In this document: piece after piece, positions 10,199-21,278 of the stretch
Layout of the letters: the number at the start of each line of letters is the position of its first letter
Numbering within the stretch: the stretch's first letter is position 1
Source: Zasmidium citrigriseum
Lineage: Eukaryota > Ascomycota > Dothideomycetes > Mycosphaerellales > Mycosphaerellaceae
Direction of reading: 5' to 3'
Length of the DNA: 64,000 nucleotides
Assembly (NCBI GenBank): GCA_002786025.1
Contig: NHNW01000041.1
Coordinates: 248,001-312,000 of the forward strand
Notes under the pieces: generated by a model
Told to the model about the DNA's origin: nothing
What the model saw: the letters and a program-made list of their open reading frames with translations, nothing else
Databases searched by the model: none
Position numbers and translations under genes: made by a program

Positions 10199-13178
10199 AT
10201 GTCGACCACGCAGAGTAGCACGGAAGAAGCTGTTGTGACGACGATCGCCGCCGACAAGCTTTCGTCAACAACGGTCGCTGTTCCTGAGGAGGAGGCTGCA
10301 CCAGCTCCACTACTGCCATCGTCTCCTGAACCACCCATTCGCAATCAGGCACCTGGCATTCCCGATCGAAGAAAGAGCCTGCGTCCAGGCAAGACTGTGC
10401 GCGGAGGCAGGAAAAGCAGCGGGTCCAAGAGGACCTCGATCGTTGCCGACATGGCTTCCGAGATGCGCATCAAGGACGACGACGACAAGCAGGTAAGCAG
10501 AGATATATGCGATAAGTGTTTGAGACACGTTTGGGATTGACTCAGGGCAGGAGACGTTCGAAGACGCCGCTTCCACCCCGCGACCGACCTCCGCCGAGCC
10601 CGAGATCATTGAAGAGCAGCCCGCCGAGGATGGGGAGAGCAAGGCGGGCGCAGAGGAGCCCAGTGGATTGGGCATAACTGGCACCGAAAGCAATGCGAAA
10701 GCACGCTCGGTCGAGAGCAACGAAGATGGCAGCGTCAAGACGTATGTCCCCACCAAATCGCCGAAGCCCGAGGACAAGGAGGAGGAGACAACATCGTCAA
10801 TAGCGCAGGAGGAGTCGGAGGCCACCACCAGCGAGAGCGCGCATTCCCGCCACACCACCCTCGAGAGCGTGCAGCTGCCACCGCCGAGACCTGCTTCCTC
10901 TGCCTCGCGCGATCGCAGTGTCTCGCCCAGCAAGGCAGGCTCGCGCCAGCAGTCGCCAATGCGAACCATGCGCGGTCTGTCTGGAGACCTCCCCGTGCCA
11001 CAGCCACCGCCGTCAACTGCAGACCGAATGCATGCACTCGAACAACGCCACGCATCTGATCGAGTCGCCTCGCCTCCACCGCCAGGACCTCTGCGGAAGG
11101 CATCAAGTGGTTTCGGCGCGCTCCTGGGCAGGATGGGTAGTATGAGAAAGCCAGCGCGTTCGCCTCCAGCTCCCCGACAAGAGAGCCGTTTCAGCGAGAG
11201 ACGAGGCACCAGTGCTTCAGCTGCCTCGGACGGTCTGCCGACTATTCATGATGGAGGAAAGCCAAGCCTGCAAGATCAATTCACCAGTCTCCGGAGGCAG
11301 GAGGAGTTCCACAGTCACGAGAATGGCATCGCAGATGAGAAGCAAGATGGTGTACAAGCAGATGCTGATGGAGAGCCGACTTCCAGCCCTCCTCGCCACG
11401 AGCGATCGGACTCCACCTCAGGACTCAAGTCGCCTCCCCTAAATCCAAGTCTTCCACCTGGTACCGCGTCTGGTATGACTGCAGGTCCTGCGGCCGAACC
11501 TCAAGAAGTGAATTGGGATCTTTGGCAACAGTTGGTCTACGAGGGCCCTGCAGCAGTCGCGAGAACCAGCGGTGAAGAGCTGAGCCAGGCCATTACTGCT
11601 GGTATCCCTCCAGCAATACGTGGTGTTGTGTGGCAGGTATTAGCTGAGAGCAAGAACGAAGAGCTGGAGAACATATACCGCACACTCAAGGCCAGGGGTA
11701 CCGACGCCGAGCATCAACGACCCGCAAACTCAAGGACTGGTTCCACCGTCGGCGTGAATGGCGTAAACGGCGAGAAAGAAGCGACATCCGATGCCTCGAG
11801 CGAGCACTCTGAACGATCAACCACAGCAAATTCAGGCATGGCCAGCCCGCCGACCTCAGTGGAGAGCAACGCACCAGAACTGAAATTGAAACTGCTTGAG
11901 GAGAAGACCAAACGGGAATCACTCGCGTTGCAAAAGCTCGAGAAGATGATCAAGCGAGATATGGGCTCGAGGACGTCCTACAGCAAGTACACTCAATCAG
12001 CGGGCCTGCAAGATGGACTTTTCGGCGTCTGCAAGGCCTATGCGTTGTTCGACGAGGGCGTCGGCTATGCACAGGGTATCAACTTTATCGCCATGCCGCT
12101 GCTCTTCAACATGAGTGAAGAAGAAGCGTTTACGCTACTGGTCAGGCTCATGAGCAAATACGACCTGCGAAGCATGTTTACGCCTGATATGACGGGCCTA
12201 CATCTGCGACTTTATCAATTCGAAAGACTACTGGAAGAGTACGAACCGGCCGTCTACTGCCATCTCCGGAGACGAAACGTTGGCCCACAACTCTACGCTA
12301 CGCAATGGTTCCTGACGCTTTTCGCTTACCGCTTTCCGTTGCAACTAGTGTTACGGATTTACGACTTGATCCTCAGCGAAGGGCTGACAGCTATCCTGAA
12401 GTTTGGGATCGTTCTGATGCAGCATAACCGGGCAGCCCTGCTGGAGATGAAAGACATGAGTCAGTTGACCAACTTTCTTAAGGAGAAGCTGTTTGACGTG
12501 TACATTGACAAATCCCCATCCGCGTCATCCCTTCTCGACTCCGGATTCTTCGGCTCTGTCACTGGTGGCGCCGACAAAGAGCTCTATCGAGCCGATGAGA
12601 TGGTCCGGGACGCATGTGGTATCAAGATATCAGACGAGACTCTTGCGAGATATACCATTGAGTGGGAGGAGCAACAACGGCTAGAACGCGAGCGTGAGAC
12701 TGAAGTGGAAACTCTGCGAACAACGAATGCAGCACTCAACACCAGAGTCAAGGCCCTTGAGGAGCGAGTGCAGCAACATGATGCTGAGCACGTAAACATC
12801 GCTCAAGACTTGGTCAAGATCAAGGTCGAGAACGACTCGCTCATGGATCAGAACGAAGCATTGAAGATGCAAGTCGAGGAGCTGCAGAAGTTGGTCGATG
12901 CACAGCCTGCTGAGATTGAAGAGAAGTTGAAGGACGAGATGGATCGCATCATGCAGCGAAATATCGAAGTCCAGAACGAGAATCGCGCTCTGAAGGAGGA
13001 GATGGATGAGATGGAGCATGAGTTGGTTAATGCAAAGATGGCACATGCACAGGTGAGTCACATCTCGAATTTCAAGGGCATGGTAAGAGACTAACCCTTT
13101 CTACAGACGCAATCAGACCACGATACCCTCAAACAGAAATGGTCGAGCGTGCAGGCACTGCTCAACGAAAACAAATAG
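10199..13178 (+). CDS. TBC-domain Rab GTPase-activating protein, Gyp5-like
   Basis: Three exons, 10199-10492, 10551-13052 and 13107-13178, encode 955 residues; the introns are 58 and 54 nt. The first ~440 residues are disordered, Ser/Pro/Glu-rich. The TBC domain begins near residue 450 (AGIPPAIRGVVWQ). It is interrupted by a ~55-residue Ser/Asn-rich insert and resumes at EKMIKRDMGSRTSY, which carries the IxxDxxR arginine finger. The glutamine finger is in GVGYAQGIN. A long coiled coil (ERERETEVETL onward) reaches the C-terminus. Yeast Gyp5/Gyl1 and animal EVI5 share this TBC-plus-coiled-coil order and act on Ypt1/Sec4 (Rab1/Rab8) in secretion, so this is probably a polarised-exocytosis GAP. 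The last intron removes an in-frame stop and adds 23 residues of coiled coil. Confidence 0.9.
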
Positions 13179-13475
13179 TCCAACCTATCTAACCCGTGGA
13201 GGCTTTGTCTAACTTGTTTGAAGCGTTCGAATCTTGCATGCGAGGGGCGTTGGATACTGCTTTGAGAGCCAGGGCCGGCGTACGCGAAGATGGACCGGGC
13301 TACTGGATTGGGTGATATATTGGGATAGGAATGGACCGCCAGGTTCCCGCATCAGGGAGGAAGTCGGGTCGATCGACATTGTGTACGGTGCAAGGAAGCA
13401 AAGTATTATGTACGTAACTCAGAATCGAACGAGTGTGCTGAACTTGTCATCGCTCCAGGAGGATATTACAGATCT
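13179..13475. other. Convergent intergenic region
   Basis: This 297-bp stretch holds the 3' ends of two convergent genes. No further feature is seen. Confidence 0.5.
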
Positions 13476-14494
13476 CTACTTCCTCGGCCAGAACCTCTCG
13501 ATGAACCGCAGTCCCTCCTCCCTCCACTCCGTCTCCTGATCGCTAAGATCAAAGCCATGCTCCGCCCCTTTCCTATACGTCACATGCAACGGCACCTCAG
13601 GAAACCTCTCCTTCAACCTCTGCACAAACATCCTCGTCCCCTCAACAGGCACAACCGAATCCTCCGTCCCATGCAAAATCCATGTCGGCGGGAAAGCGTC
13701 CACCCTCTCGACCATCTCCAAAGGATGCAACCTCTCACCCGTCCCAAAGTACCTCCCATACAATCCCTGCTGAACCATCACAAGCACATTCACCTCTCCC
13801 TCCGGTGGGATGCGATTCGGCACAACTTCATCCCCTTTCAACTTCGCCACGTACCCCTCCAAGGCCTTCGGATCGACCTGTGGACGGCCGAAAATCGTCT
13901 TCTCAGGCGGTGGAGCACCGGAGAAGTGATGCGAGCGGATATCGATCATGGGATAGTGACTTATGATTGCTGCGATGCGAGTGGGATGGAGCAGACCAGC
14001 TTGCAGGGCGTGCCAGCCACCTGCTGACTCCCCAATCACGAGGATCGAATCTAGATCGAGTGTGATTGATGAAGGGAGGAGGGAGGAGAGCTTTCCCGGC
14101 GTGAAAAGCCAGGTATAGAAATCTTCTGCGTCTTGCAGGATGTCGAGACCGGTGGCTTCGGGGAGGAGGCGGTAGTCTGGTGAGAGGGCGATGGTGGGGT
14201 GGGGGCGGTAGAGGTTGAGGGTCCATTCGGCGTACCTGGGAGATTCTTAGTCTCGTGCTGGGTGGTTTGGGGAGAAAGGGAGGACCATTCTGCGAAGAGT
14301 CTATGACCTCCTCCAAATCCGCCGCCGTGCCATCGGATTGCTATGGAGTGTTTGCCTGGTTGGATGTTTTCGGGGATAAGGATCGAGACTGGGATGCCGG
14401 TGCCGTTGACGTGCTTGTAGTCGACGGTGATGATGTTGAAACTGCTATACTTTGGGTCGATGGTGGCGCCGGGTACTGGTTCGACTTTCGACAT
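13476..14494 (-). CDS. Alpha/beta hydrolase (esterase/peptidase type)
   Basis: Two exons, 14494-14286 and 14235-13476, encode 322 residues. The fold's key parts are visible: the oxyanion-hole motif RWHGGGF (residues 55-60), SPDYRLLPEA, the nucleophile elbow GESAGG with Ser140, acid HGTEDSVVP with Asp262, and base AEHGFDL with His296. There is no signal peptide, so it is probably cytosolic. The HGGG/GxSxG layout is that of hormone-sensitive-lipase-like or S9-related hydrolases acting on small esters or peptides; the substrate is unknown. The 50-nt intron has a weak donor (G|GTCCTC) but a clear ACTAAG branch and CAG acceptor. The join (FAEW|YAEWTLNLYRP) restores the family sequence. Confidence 0.85.
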
Positions 14495-15006
14495 CCTGTG
14501 GATTGTTGATGGACAGAGAGGTTCGAAAGTCTGCTCTCAGCTACCTGTAGCTTCAATGGTACTACCGAGCAGCAACCTTCAATGACTACTGCCAAGCCCG
14601 GTCTTTTATATTGCTCTCATCATGACCTATGTTGACGGTGGGACAATTGCCATGCATCTAATGTCCGCTTGGTGTTCTGATGATGTGAAGCGAGGTGCGA
14701 AAGTGAGCAACCAGCATCTGAAGCGAAGCTTGTCTATGAGTGAGCTGAAGTCGGGCTGTTCTCAGCGAGACCGGATATAATGAAAATGAATGATCGCCGA
14801 GTCTGACAAAGACGCATAATTGACTGCTATTCGTAATTTGATGACAGCAAATGATGCTGCACATGGTATCGTCACTACGTCTCTCATCTCCTAAAGCTTG
14901 ACGCTTCAGGGCTTGTGGTATCCAATTCAGTGCTTAATCGCCAAGATGAGTCCAGCTCGACTTCGAGCCTGCTCGATCCTCCCCTGTGTTCAAGACCCGG
15001 GCCGGA
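14495..15006. other. Intergenic region
   Basis: This is upstream of the hydrolase and downstream of the HbrB gene. No convincing gene or RNA is seen. Confidence 0.45.
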
Positions 15007-17538
15007 CTATGAGGGAACTCCCACCAACCCGACACGCTGACCTTTCATACCAACCCAACCTCTTCTATCTCTTCCAGTCCTTCCTCTCCCCAGCCAATTG
15101 TACTTCAAGGCTCCCGTGAGGCGCTCGATGTTGCCCTGTGCCACATCTCCTGTCTGGCAGGAAGCGAGTACGTAAAGGCATTGTAGCATGCTGGCTACCG
15201 TCTCGGTGACCTTCGCGGGGTCCGTGAATGCCACGGGAGATGCTTGAGGTTGACTCGTAGCGCTGAAGGAACCCGGACCTGCCAGCGGAGAGCTCAAGTG
15301 CGGCATGCTCGTGCCAAAGCTGCCAGCAGACGTGTTCGACGTCGCCCTGCTTCTGCTTGCCAGGCTCATTGCGCCGCCAGATGAGTTGCTTGCAGCGTCT
15401 AGTAAGGTCGAGCTCTGCGAGTTGAAGCTGCTCAGTCTAGGGCTCAGACTGCCAGCAGTCCCTGGTCGCTCTGCGCCAGTCGTGGCAGGATCACTCCGAG
15501 CATGTTCTCGTCCTTTACTAGCAGGGTCTGGCGAGACTCTCGCATTCAGACTTTCCAGCGATAGCCGACTGAATATGTTCATGAGACTCTCGTGCTTGGG
15601 CAGAATCACCGTATCTCGGAACGCAATCAGCGTAATACGCCTGACCTCCAGTTCATCAGCCAGATTCGGCAGCCGACCGGTCCCTCCCGCTGATCCCGGC
15701 CGCTCATCAGATTTGAGCGACTCTGGTATCGCGCCCCAGAATTCCTGTGCTTCCCGTTGGGTCATCACACTTCCCCGACCCTTGAATTCCAGCTCCAAAG
15801 GCAGGAAGACAGCCTGAAGGAATGGCAGTATAGCTCCATATACGCCGATCCACATCTCCACTAGGTTGGTGACAAGCCTGTCATCTGGGGTAGCGCGTAA
15901 AGTCTGCGCAAGAGAGCCGAAGCCAGTGTGTAGGAGTTCTCTGACGTCTTCAACGAGCACAATTGGAGACCTCCGCTGAATGCATCGACGAACATGTACA
16001 CTCACGAGAGCGTTGAAATCCTCGATCGGCGTCCGTAGATTCTCGCCTGAGAAGAGATTGAGTAAGCGTGCTTTCAGGAGAGGCCAGGCATCGTCAGGTC
16101 CGATCCCAGGTAGACCCATTTGAGCGCCAATGTTGCTGAATGCCTGTGCCGAGACTGGTAGTGTCGTTTCAGAGGGGAAGGAGAAGACGCTTGCATTTCC
16201 GGAAGGAGGTCCAGAAAAACTGGGATCGTAGCTGCTTGGCCCTAGATATTGATCTGCTGTGCCCACGGATGTGTTAGAAGTGACTTGCGTCAGGCTCAAA
16301 TTTGCAGCTGCGGCGGCTGCCTTCTCCTCCTTTTTCTTTTCTCTCAGAGCCCTGCCACCATGTCTGAGGTCAAAGCCGGACATCGATTTTGCAAATGTTC
16401 CGGGCCCAGGCGAATCAGGTGTAAACGAGTACAAAGGTTGCGGCTTATCAGGATTTGTCGCCTGAGAGTTCGAATGCGCGGAGGATAGTGGAAGTTGGGC
16501 AGGCTCATCGCGAAGTTTGTGTTTCTGTCTCGAGAGGAAGTGATGCCGCTTCTCCTTGTCCTTCTCAGAGATTGTAGGAACAAGAGTAGAGGTCGAGACA
16601 TTGGCCGAAGAGTACAGTGAGCTTGCAGCGGAGCTTTGATCGACCAGACTAGTAGTCGATGCATTCGGAAATCCAGCGCGGAGGAAGTTAGACGTGGATG
16701 GCGTTTTACCAGGCGAAGGTATCACAGGGCCCACTTTCGCCTCCTTCTCCTTCGACAGGACTATATTCTTCGGCTTGAAGAGCTTCATCTTCGAACTCTT
16801 GGGCTTTGGCTCCTTTTCTGGTGGCGGACCCAACGCCATGCCCGATGAAGGAGGAGGCATACCTGGCGAGGGAAGTGGGCTTCTGCCGTTCGGGAACGCA
16901 ACATTCGCAGCAGTTGTTGCAGCCAAACGATTACCGCCCACAGTTCCGTTGCTGTATTGAAGACCAGTACCGACATTAGGTAGCTGTGGACTTGAGTTGT
17001 CACTCGGTCGTCGACTTCCAGCGGGACCCTGGGTATTGATGGGCGCCAGCCCCGGGTATGAGCGCTTGCGCTCGCCGCTCATTTGTGAAGCCGGAGGAGA
17101 GATGTGATGCATGGCCGCCTGCGCAGCAATCTGCGACGCACTTAACCCGCTGCCGTTCGCAGTCGCATGCGGCAGGGAGGGCTCGAAAAAGCCTTGGCTG
17201 TGCTGTCGCGGACGATGGCCTGGCATGCTGGGCGAGGCGACTCTGATGGTGCCGTCGACTGAACCTCTGGTGGCATGGCGCGGAACTGTGATCGACTGGA
17301 GGGTACTTGTGCTTTGCGATGGGGTCAGACCCCCCGCAGTGGAGGGGCGAACTGGCGGCTGGTGCAAGTACGGAGACCGCTTATTCATGGATTGCGCGAC
17401 CACCTGACTGGACTCGGTTGAGGCGTTGGACAAACTCGACTCGCTTCGCATGGATGTTTGTGAGAGCGACGACTGCGACCTGGTTCCCGATGGCGACCGC
17501 GGCGGCGGCCGCAGGGGCAAATTGTTGTTGTTGCTCAT
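15007..17538 (-). CDS. HbrB-domain protein, TORC2 subunit (Bit61/PRR5-like)
   Basis: A single exon encodes 843 residues. The start is the ATG at 17538 (MSNNNNLPLRPPP). Residues 1-480 are disordered, rich in Ser, Pro and Asn, with a short conserved-looking basic patch (SSKMKLFKPKNIVLSKE). A structured domain of about residues 484-680 begins DDAWPLLKARLLNLF and contains PIEDFNALVSVHVRRC, a VEDVRELLHTGF block and MWIGVYGAILPFLQAVFLP. It ends before a second Ser-rich stretch and a short conserved tail (ALKYNWLGRGRTG). This is the HbrB/PRR5 fold, named after the Aspergillus hyperbranching mutant and found in yeast Bit61/Bit2 as a peripheral TOR complex 2 subunit. The expected role is TORC2 signalling to the plasma membrane and polarity. 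Confidence 0.88.
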   Translation of the reverse strand: MSNNNNLPLRPPPRSPSGTRSQSSLSQTSMRSESSLSNASTESSQVVAQSMNKRSPYLHQPPVRPSTAGGLTPSQSTSTLQSITVPRHATRGSVDGTIRVASPSMPGHRPRQHSQGFFEPSLPHATANGSGLSASQIAAQAAMHHISPPASQMSGERKRSYPGLAPINTQGPAGSRRPSDNSSPQLPNVGTGLQYSNGTVGGNRLAATTAANVAFPNGRSPLPSPGMPPPSSGMALGPPPEKEPKPKSSKMKLFKPKNIVLSKEKEAKVGPVIPSPGKTPSTSNFLRAGFPNASTTSLVDQSSAASSLYSSANVSTSTLVPTISEKDKEKRHHFLSRQKHKLRDEPAQLPLSSAHSNSQATNPDKPQPLYSFTPDSPGPGTFAKSMSGFDLRHGGRALREKKKEEKAAAAAANLSLTQVTSNTSVGTADQYLGPSSYDPSFSGPPSGNASVFSFPSETTLPVSAQAFSNIGAQMGLPGIGPDDAWPLLKARLLNLFSGENLRTPIEDFNALVSVHVRRCIQRRSPIVLVEDVRELLHTGFGSLAQTLRATPDDRLVTNLVEMWIGVYGAILPFLQAVFLPLELEFKGRGSVMTQREAQEFWGAIPESLKSDERPGSAGGTGRLPNLADELEVRRITLIAFRDTVILPKHESLMNIFSRLSLESLNARVSPDPASKGREHARSDPATTGAERPGTAGSLSPRLSSFNSQSSTLLDAASNSSGGAMSLASRSRATSNTSAGSFGTSMPHLSSPLAGPGSFSATSQPQASPVAFTDPAKVTETVASMLQCLYVLASCQTGDVAQGNIERLTGALKYNWLGRGRTGRDRRGWVGMKGQRVGLVGVPS

Positions 17539-18908
17539 GGCGTCTTCACCGCGCACATGTCGGCGCGACGGGCATGCTAGCGGGGACGTAGAATGCTAGC
17601 GAATGTGGGAGACGGATAGGATACTGGTCGCGAACGGGGTCCAACAGAGGTGAGATGGCGGTTGTGGATGGCAACGGATGTCGATGTTCGAGATGTGGGT
17701 TGTCGTTTCGTCTGCAGGGCTGAGCGGCGATCGCCCGGCTAGCGCGATCTGCCTGCACGGACATTGGAGAGATGTGCTAAATTTAGTTGAATTTGATGAG
17801 ATGAATTGATTCACAGAACTGCAGCATTTTGGGTCAATTGAGGATTGTTCTTCTTCTCAGCTACGTACGGCGCTCTGATCCTCGAGGGTGGTTGAAACGA
17901 AAGACTGGTGAAAAGGAAGGTATGTATGGTCAGGTTCTGCCCTGCTCCTCAATTGATTCTGCAAGCACCAGCCTTCAAATGCAAAATGAGCAACAGATTT
18001 CCACGGTCCCGAAGGACCAAGCAGAACGAACCAACCCAATGTCCAGAGGACAAGGATGCCAAATCAACCGCACTCGTCGCGTCCCTTTCTCAAAAATATG
18101 TACGCTCGTTATCCGTCAGCTCGGCATCTCGTCACCAGACACAGTCCCGCGCAAAAGGCAGCTGGGAAGGTCCAAACAGAGATCCGGCGAAAGAGCGGCC
18201 ATGCCCAAGAAGGTGCTTCTCCGAAGATTAGACCACCGACTCATGCCATGCGCCTATAGCATGGCAACAAATGTCCGGCTCGTGCGGCGTGCTCGCTGGC
18301 ATCGCGAAGTGCATCTCTGCAGCAACTCAGACAGGTGGAAAGCCGCATCTCTCAGAACCCGGGGCAAGCCACGGCAGGCTCTGATAGTACCAGCTTCCAC
18401 GTGCTGTAATCAGAAGCAGCGGTATCGACGCGAGGCAGGATGACACGGCGCAGAGGAGCGGGATGGAGGGGGCCTCGAGGGCGACTGACCAAAGGAAATA
18501 CAACGCCTTCTCTTCCCTCTCATGTCTTCCAGATCTCAAGAGAGTCCAAGTCCGTCCACATCAATGGGTATCTTCAACCGTCTGGATCCTGGTGAAGGAG
18601 GGTGGAAGGGGTTTCGCAACGCTTGCTAAATATCAGGTGCAGAGCACGACGCAACTGCACTCACACAAGTCGCTCAGTTTGCGCAAATTCCAGCCGAGGC
18701 TGCATGATGCGCCTGTGTCTGCGCGAAGGCTGCAAGACACAGAGACCGGAAGCACTCCTCGGTCTGAGCATATTTAAAGTCTCGTCTGCAGTCTCAGATC
18801 TCGTCCGCGTGACCATGCGGATGACACAGAGCTCTCCCAATCGACTGGCCGGTCGGAGAGGGAGAAGAGCGGTCAGGTGCATGGCTGACACCACTCATGA
18901 CAGTGATG
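17539..18908. other. 1.4-kb intergenic region between HbrB and PRM1 genes
   Basis: This holds the HbrB promoter and 5' UTR and the PRM1 3' end. A 204-codon plus-strand ORF (17829-18443) has no domain, no signal peptide and a composition unlike the neighbouring proteins, so I do not call it. No RNA gene is recognised. Confidence 0.4.
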
Positions 18909-21278
18909 TCAACGTTCGGGATCCGAGAACGGATTTCGTTTCTGATCTTGGCTTTCGTTCGTACTGAGGAACGGGTTCGCCTGAGGTGGCGACATTGGTG
19001 AAGTTAATGCATAGTCACCGTGGCTCGACGCTCGAACGTGCGTCTGTCGGCGGATAGCAGTATCGACATTCTGACCATTGACGGTGCCCATCTTCTCGTT
19101 TGCCGGGCTGAAGCCTGTGTGCATGATGGGCGACGTGGTACTGGTGACCTCAAAGGTTGGCATCGGTGCCGGCGTCAATGTATAGGACTGGCCATTGTAC
19201 ATGTTCCCGGAATGATTGCCTGGTTGGGGTATTCTTGTCGCTTGTTCGTAGGTCGGAACTTTGGAGAGCTCGAAAGATTCGCCTCGTGACGATGGAGAAC
19301 GACCAGTGGTGGGTTGACCGTGGTAGACACCAGGGTCTCCGCCCCGGTAGAGCAGATAGAGTGCCCGAATGAATCCGCTCAGAGCAATGATGACCCATAT
19401 CAGTAAGACACAGGTGGAGATGATTGCCTCTTGGCGAATTGCTGATGCGAAAGCTCGTACAAGGTGATCTACCGCATCAGTGATCGCATCGGCGGCTGCT
19501 CCATCGGGTCCAGTGGCAAGAATGTCAGTCTCGGAGCCAGAGACCTTCGAGGCGGCACCCAATGAGAACGTGTCGTTGGGCAACATTGGGATGTCGATCT
19601 TGGCGTGGTCACTGACCCAGGTCAACCCTTTCTGGATCCCCTGAATCTTGAGAAGAACGAGACAGTTGAGAACCTCCATGATGGGATCATAGAGAACAGT
19701 CCCACCAAAGGTATCGTTGAGGGCACCACTCATCTCGTCGACAAAAGTATTCAGGGTATCGTTGACTGCTCCAGTGGTGGTATTGACCCAGCCGAACACA
19801 TCATCATTGATGTCAGTGTTGGTATCGTTGATGATCTTGTTCGTTCCGATAGCCCACTGTTGACTGGCGTTGTTCAGAGAATTGACAACTTTGTCGGAGA
19901 ATCCGATGATCTGGTTTTCCAAAGCAGGCACCTCCTTTTCGAGTGACTTGAGGAGGATGTACTGGCACAGGCAGCCTAGTAAACCGGCTATGGCGAGCGA
20001 GAGGACGAAGAGAGCAGGGACGGTGGTAGCGTAGGCTACACTCCAGCGGACTAGAGTGCGGCGGCGAGCTGATTTGAACTTGCGTGCCAACCACAGACCC
20101 GCACCGGCGGTGTACGGCCTCGAAACGATGTAGACCGCATCGAGAGAGTCGTACGCTTCATCTCTGACCAGATGTGCTCTTTCCCTCATCGTTCTCCAAC
20201 GGCGATACTCGCGCCAGGCCATTGGAATCATTGCCAGTATTGCCAACGTGATGAGGACTCCGAGGAAAACCTTCTTCAACATTTGCTCGATATCGACCAA
20301 GGAGTCAAAGAAGTCATTGACGCCATCATCATCCGAGCAGAAGGTGAGCTGCTCCTTGGCGGGGACGGGAAACATGGAGCCATTGAAGGTGTACTTGGGA
20401 AGGCTCTCGTTCAACAGCTTCTTGACCTCTTCGAATGGAAATCTGATTGCTGTGTTGGTCAAATTTTGGACTTGTTCGAAGGTCGGAATAGAACCGTTGA
20501 GGGTTTGCAGTCCCTGATCGTATCCGGAAGGCAGCTCAAGGTTGTTGAGCTTGTCGATCTCGCCAGAAAGGTCGAGGGTCGGAGGTTTGGAGTCGTCACC
20601 GGTAAAGAGGTCTCCGACGTCGTTCAATCCGGATAGGAATCCATTCATAGCGTCTTGGAATTCTGATGCAGCAGAGCCAAGATCATTGCCCACGTCCTTC
20701 GCAGTAGAGTTGAGAAAGTTGCCAACATCTTCGGCTACCGAGATGGCAACGTGCAAGCTGCCACTGATAGCGAGGGTGATCAAACAAACGTATGTGGACG
20801 TCAGCAGGTTGATGATGAAGACCACAATTTCCTCCACTCCAGTCAAGGTCAGAATGAGCATCTGCATGAGGCCATTGACGGCCTTTTCGATGCCTTGTGC
20901 GCTGAGTTCGTTGACGCCTTGGCTCATGTAATGAGGCATTGACGCCATGGCGGAGCCTACATTCTCGACAGAAGTGCAGGCACTCAGCGCTTGCTTTCTC
21001 GCCGTGCCAATGTTGTCGTCGACACTGGCGATGGCGAATAGTGTTCGGATCAGTACGAGCAAAAGCAGAATCGTCCAGCGATTGATCCAGGTCTGCGAGA
21101 GTCTGGCTCGAAGACCGAGGTAAGGTGTCAGGTATGGTTCGTCGTGTGAGGGAGGTCGTGATGCGTCCTGCGAAGCGTAGTAGTCGCGCTGCCCATGACC
21201 GCCAGCGGAAAGGGACGGAGGCGCGGGATTTGGGGGTTGCTGTTGGTTCTCTGAGGGTGCCATGCTGTTGGCTGGCAT
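18909..21278 (-). CDS. PRM1: Plasma membrane fusion protein Prm1
   Basis: A single exon encodes 789 residues (MPANSMAPSENQ; a second ATG 15 nt downstream is also possible). The layout is that of fungal Prm1: a Pro-rich cytosolic N-terminus, a first membrane span (WTILLLLVLIRTLFAIASV), then a long ectodomain with amphipathic segments and N-glycosylation sequons. Further spans follow at about ILTLTGVEEIVVFIINLL/YVCLITLAISG, at KVFLGVLITLAILAMIPM, at YATTVPALFVLSLAIAGLLG, and near the C-terminus (ISTCVLLIWVIIALSGF). The tail is Pro/Ser-rich. Prm1 promotes plasma-membrane merger during cell fusion in mating and, in filamentous species, hyphal fusion. Length and topology match the family. Confidence 0.92.
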   Translation of the reverse strand: MPANSMAPSENQQQPPNPAPPSLSAGGHGQRDYYASQDASRPPSHDEPYLTPYLGLRARLSQTWINRWTILLLLVLIRTLFAIASVDDNIGTARKQALSACTSVENVGSAMASMPHYMSQGVNELSAQGIEKAVNGLMQMLILTLTGVEEIVVFIINLLTSTYVCLITLAISGSLHVAISVAEDVGNFLNSTAKDVGNDLGSAASEFQDAMNGFLSGLNDVGDLFTGDDSKPPTLDLSGEIDKLNNLELPSGYDQGLQTLNGSIPTFEQVQNLTNTAIRFPFEEVKKLLNESLPKYTFNGSMFPVPAKEQLTFCSDDDGVNDFFDSLVDIEQMLKKVFLGVLITLAILAMIPMAWREYRRWRTMRERAHLVRDEAYDSLDAVYIVSRPYTAGAGLWLARKFKSARRRTLVRWSVAYATTVPALFVLSLAIAGLLGCLCQYILLKSLEKEVPALENQIIGFSDKVVNSLNNASQQWAIGTNKIINDTNTDINDDVFGWVNTTTGAVNDTLNTFVDEMSGALNDTFGGTVLYDPIMEVLNCLVLLKIQGIQKGLTWVSDHAKIDIPMLPNDTFSLGAASKVSGSETDILATGPDGAAADAITDAVDHLVRAFASAIRQEAIISTCVLLIWVIIALSGFIRALYLLYRGGDPGVYHGQPTTGRSPSSRGESFELSKVPTYEQATRIPQPGNHSGNMYNGQSYTLTPAPMPTFEVTSTTSPIMHTGFSPANEKMGTVNGQNVDTAIRRQTHVRASSHGDYALTSPMSPPQANPFLSTNESQDQKRNPFSDPER

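Noticed and set aside
9801..10352. A 183-codon minus-strand ORF in the GNAT/TBC gap
   Set aside because: It runs into the first coding exon of the TBC gene on the opposite strand and has no recognisable content.
13216..13240. A tRNA B-box-like GTTCGAATC
   Set aside because: The flanking bases do not form a T-arm stem and no A box or acceptor stem is present.
13476..14494. A secreted lipase call for the alpha/beta hydrolase
   Set aside because: There is no signal peptide at the ATG 14494 start, so a secreted role is not supported.
17829..18443. A 204-codon plus-strand ORF between the HbrB and PRM1 genes
   Set aside because: No motif or domain is seen, other frames in the same place are equally open, and the composition is unlike the neighbours.
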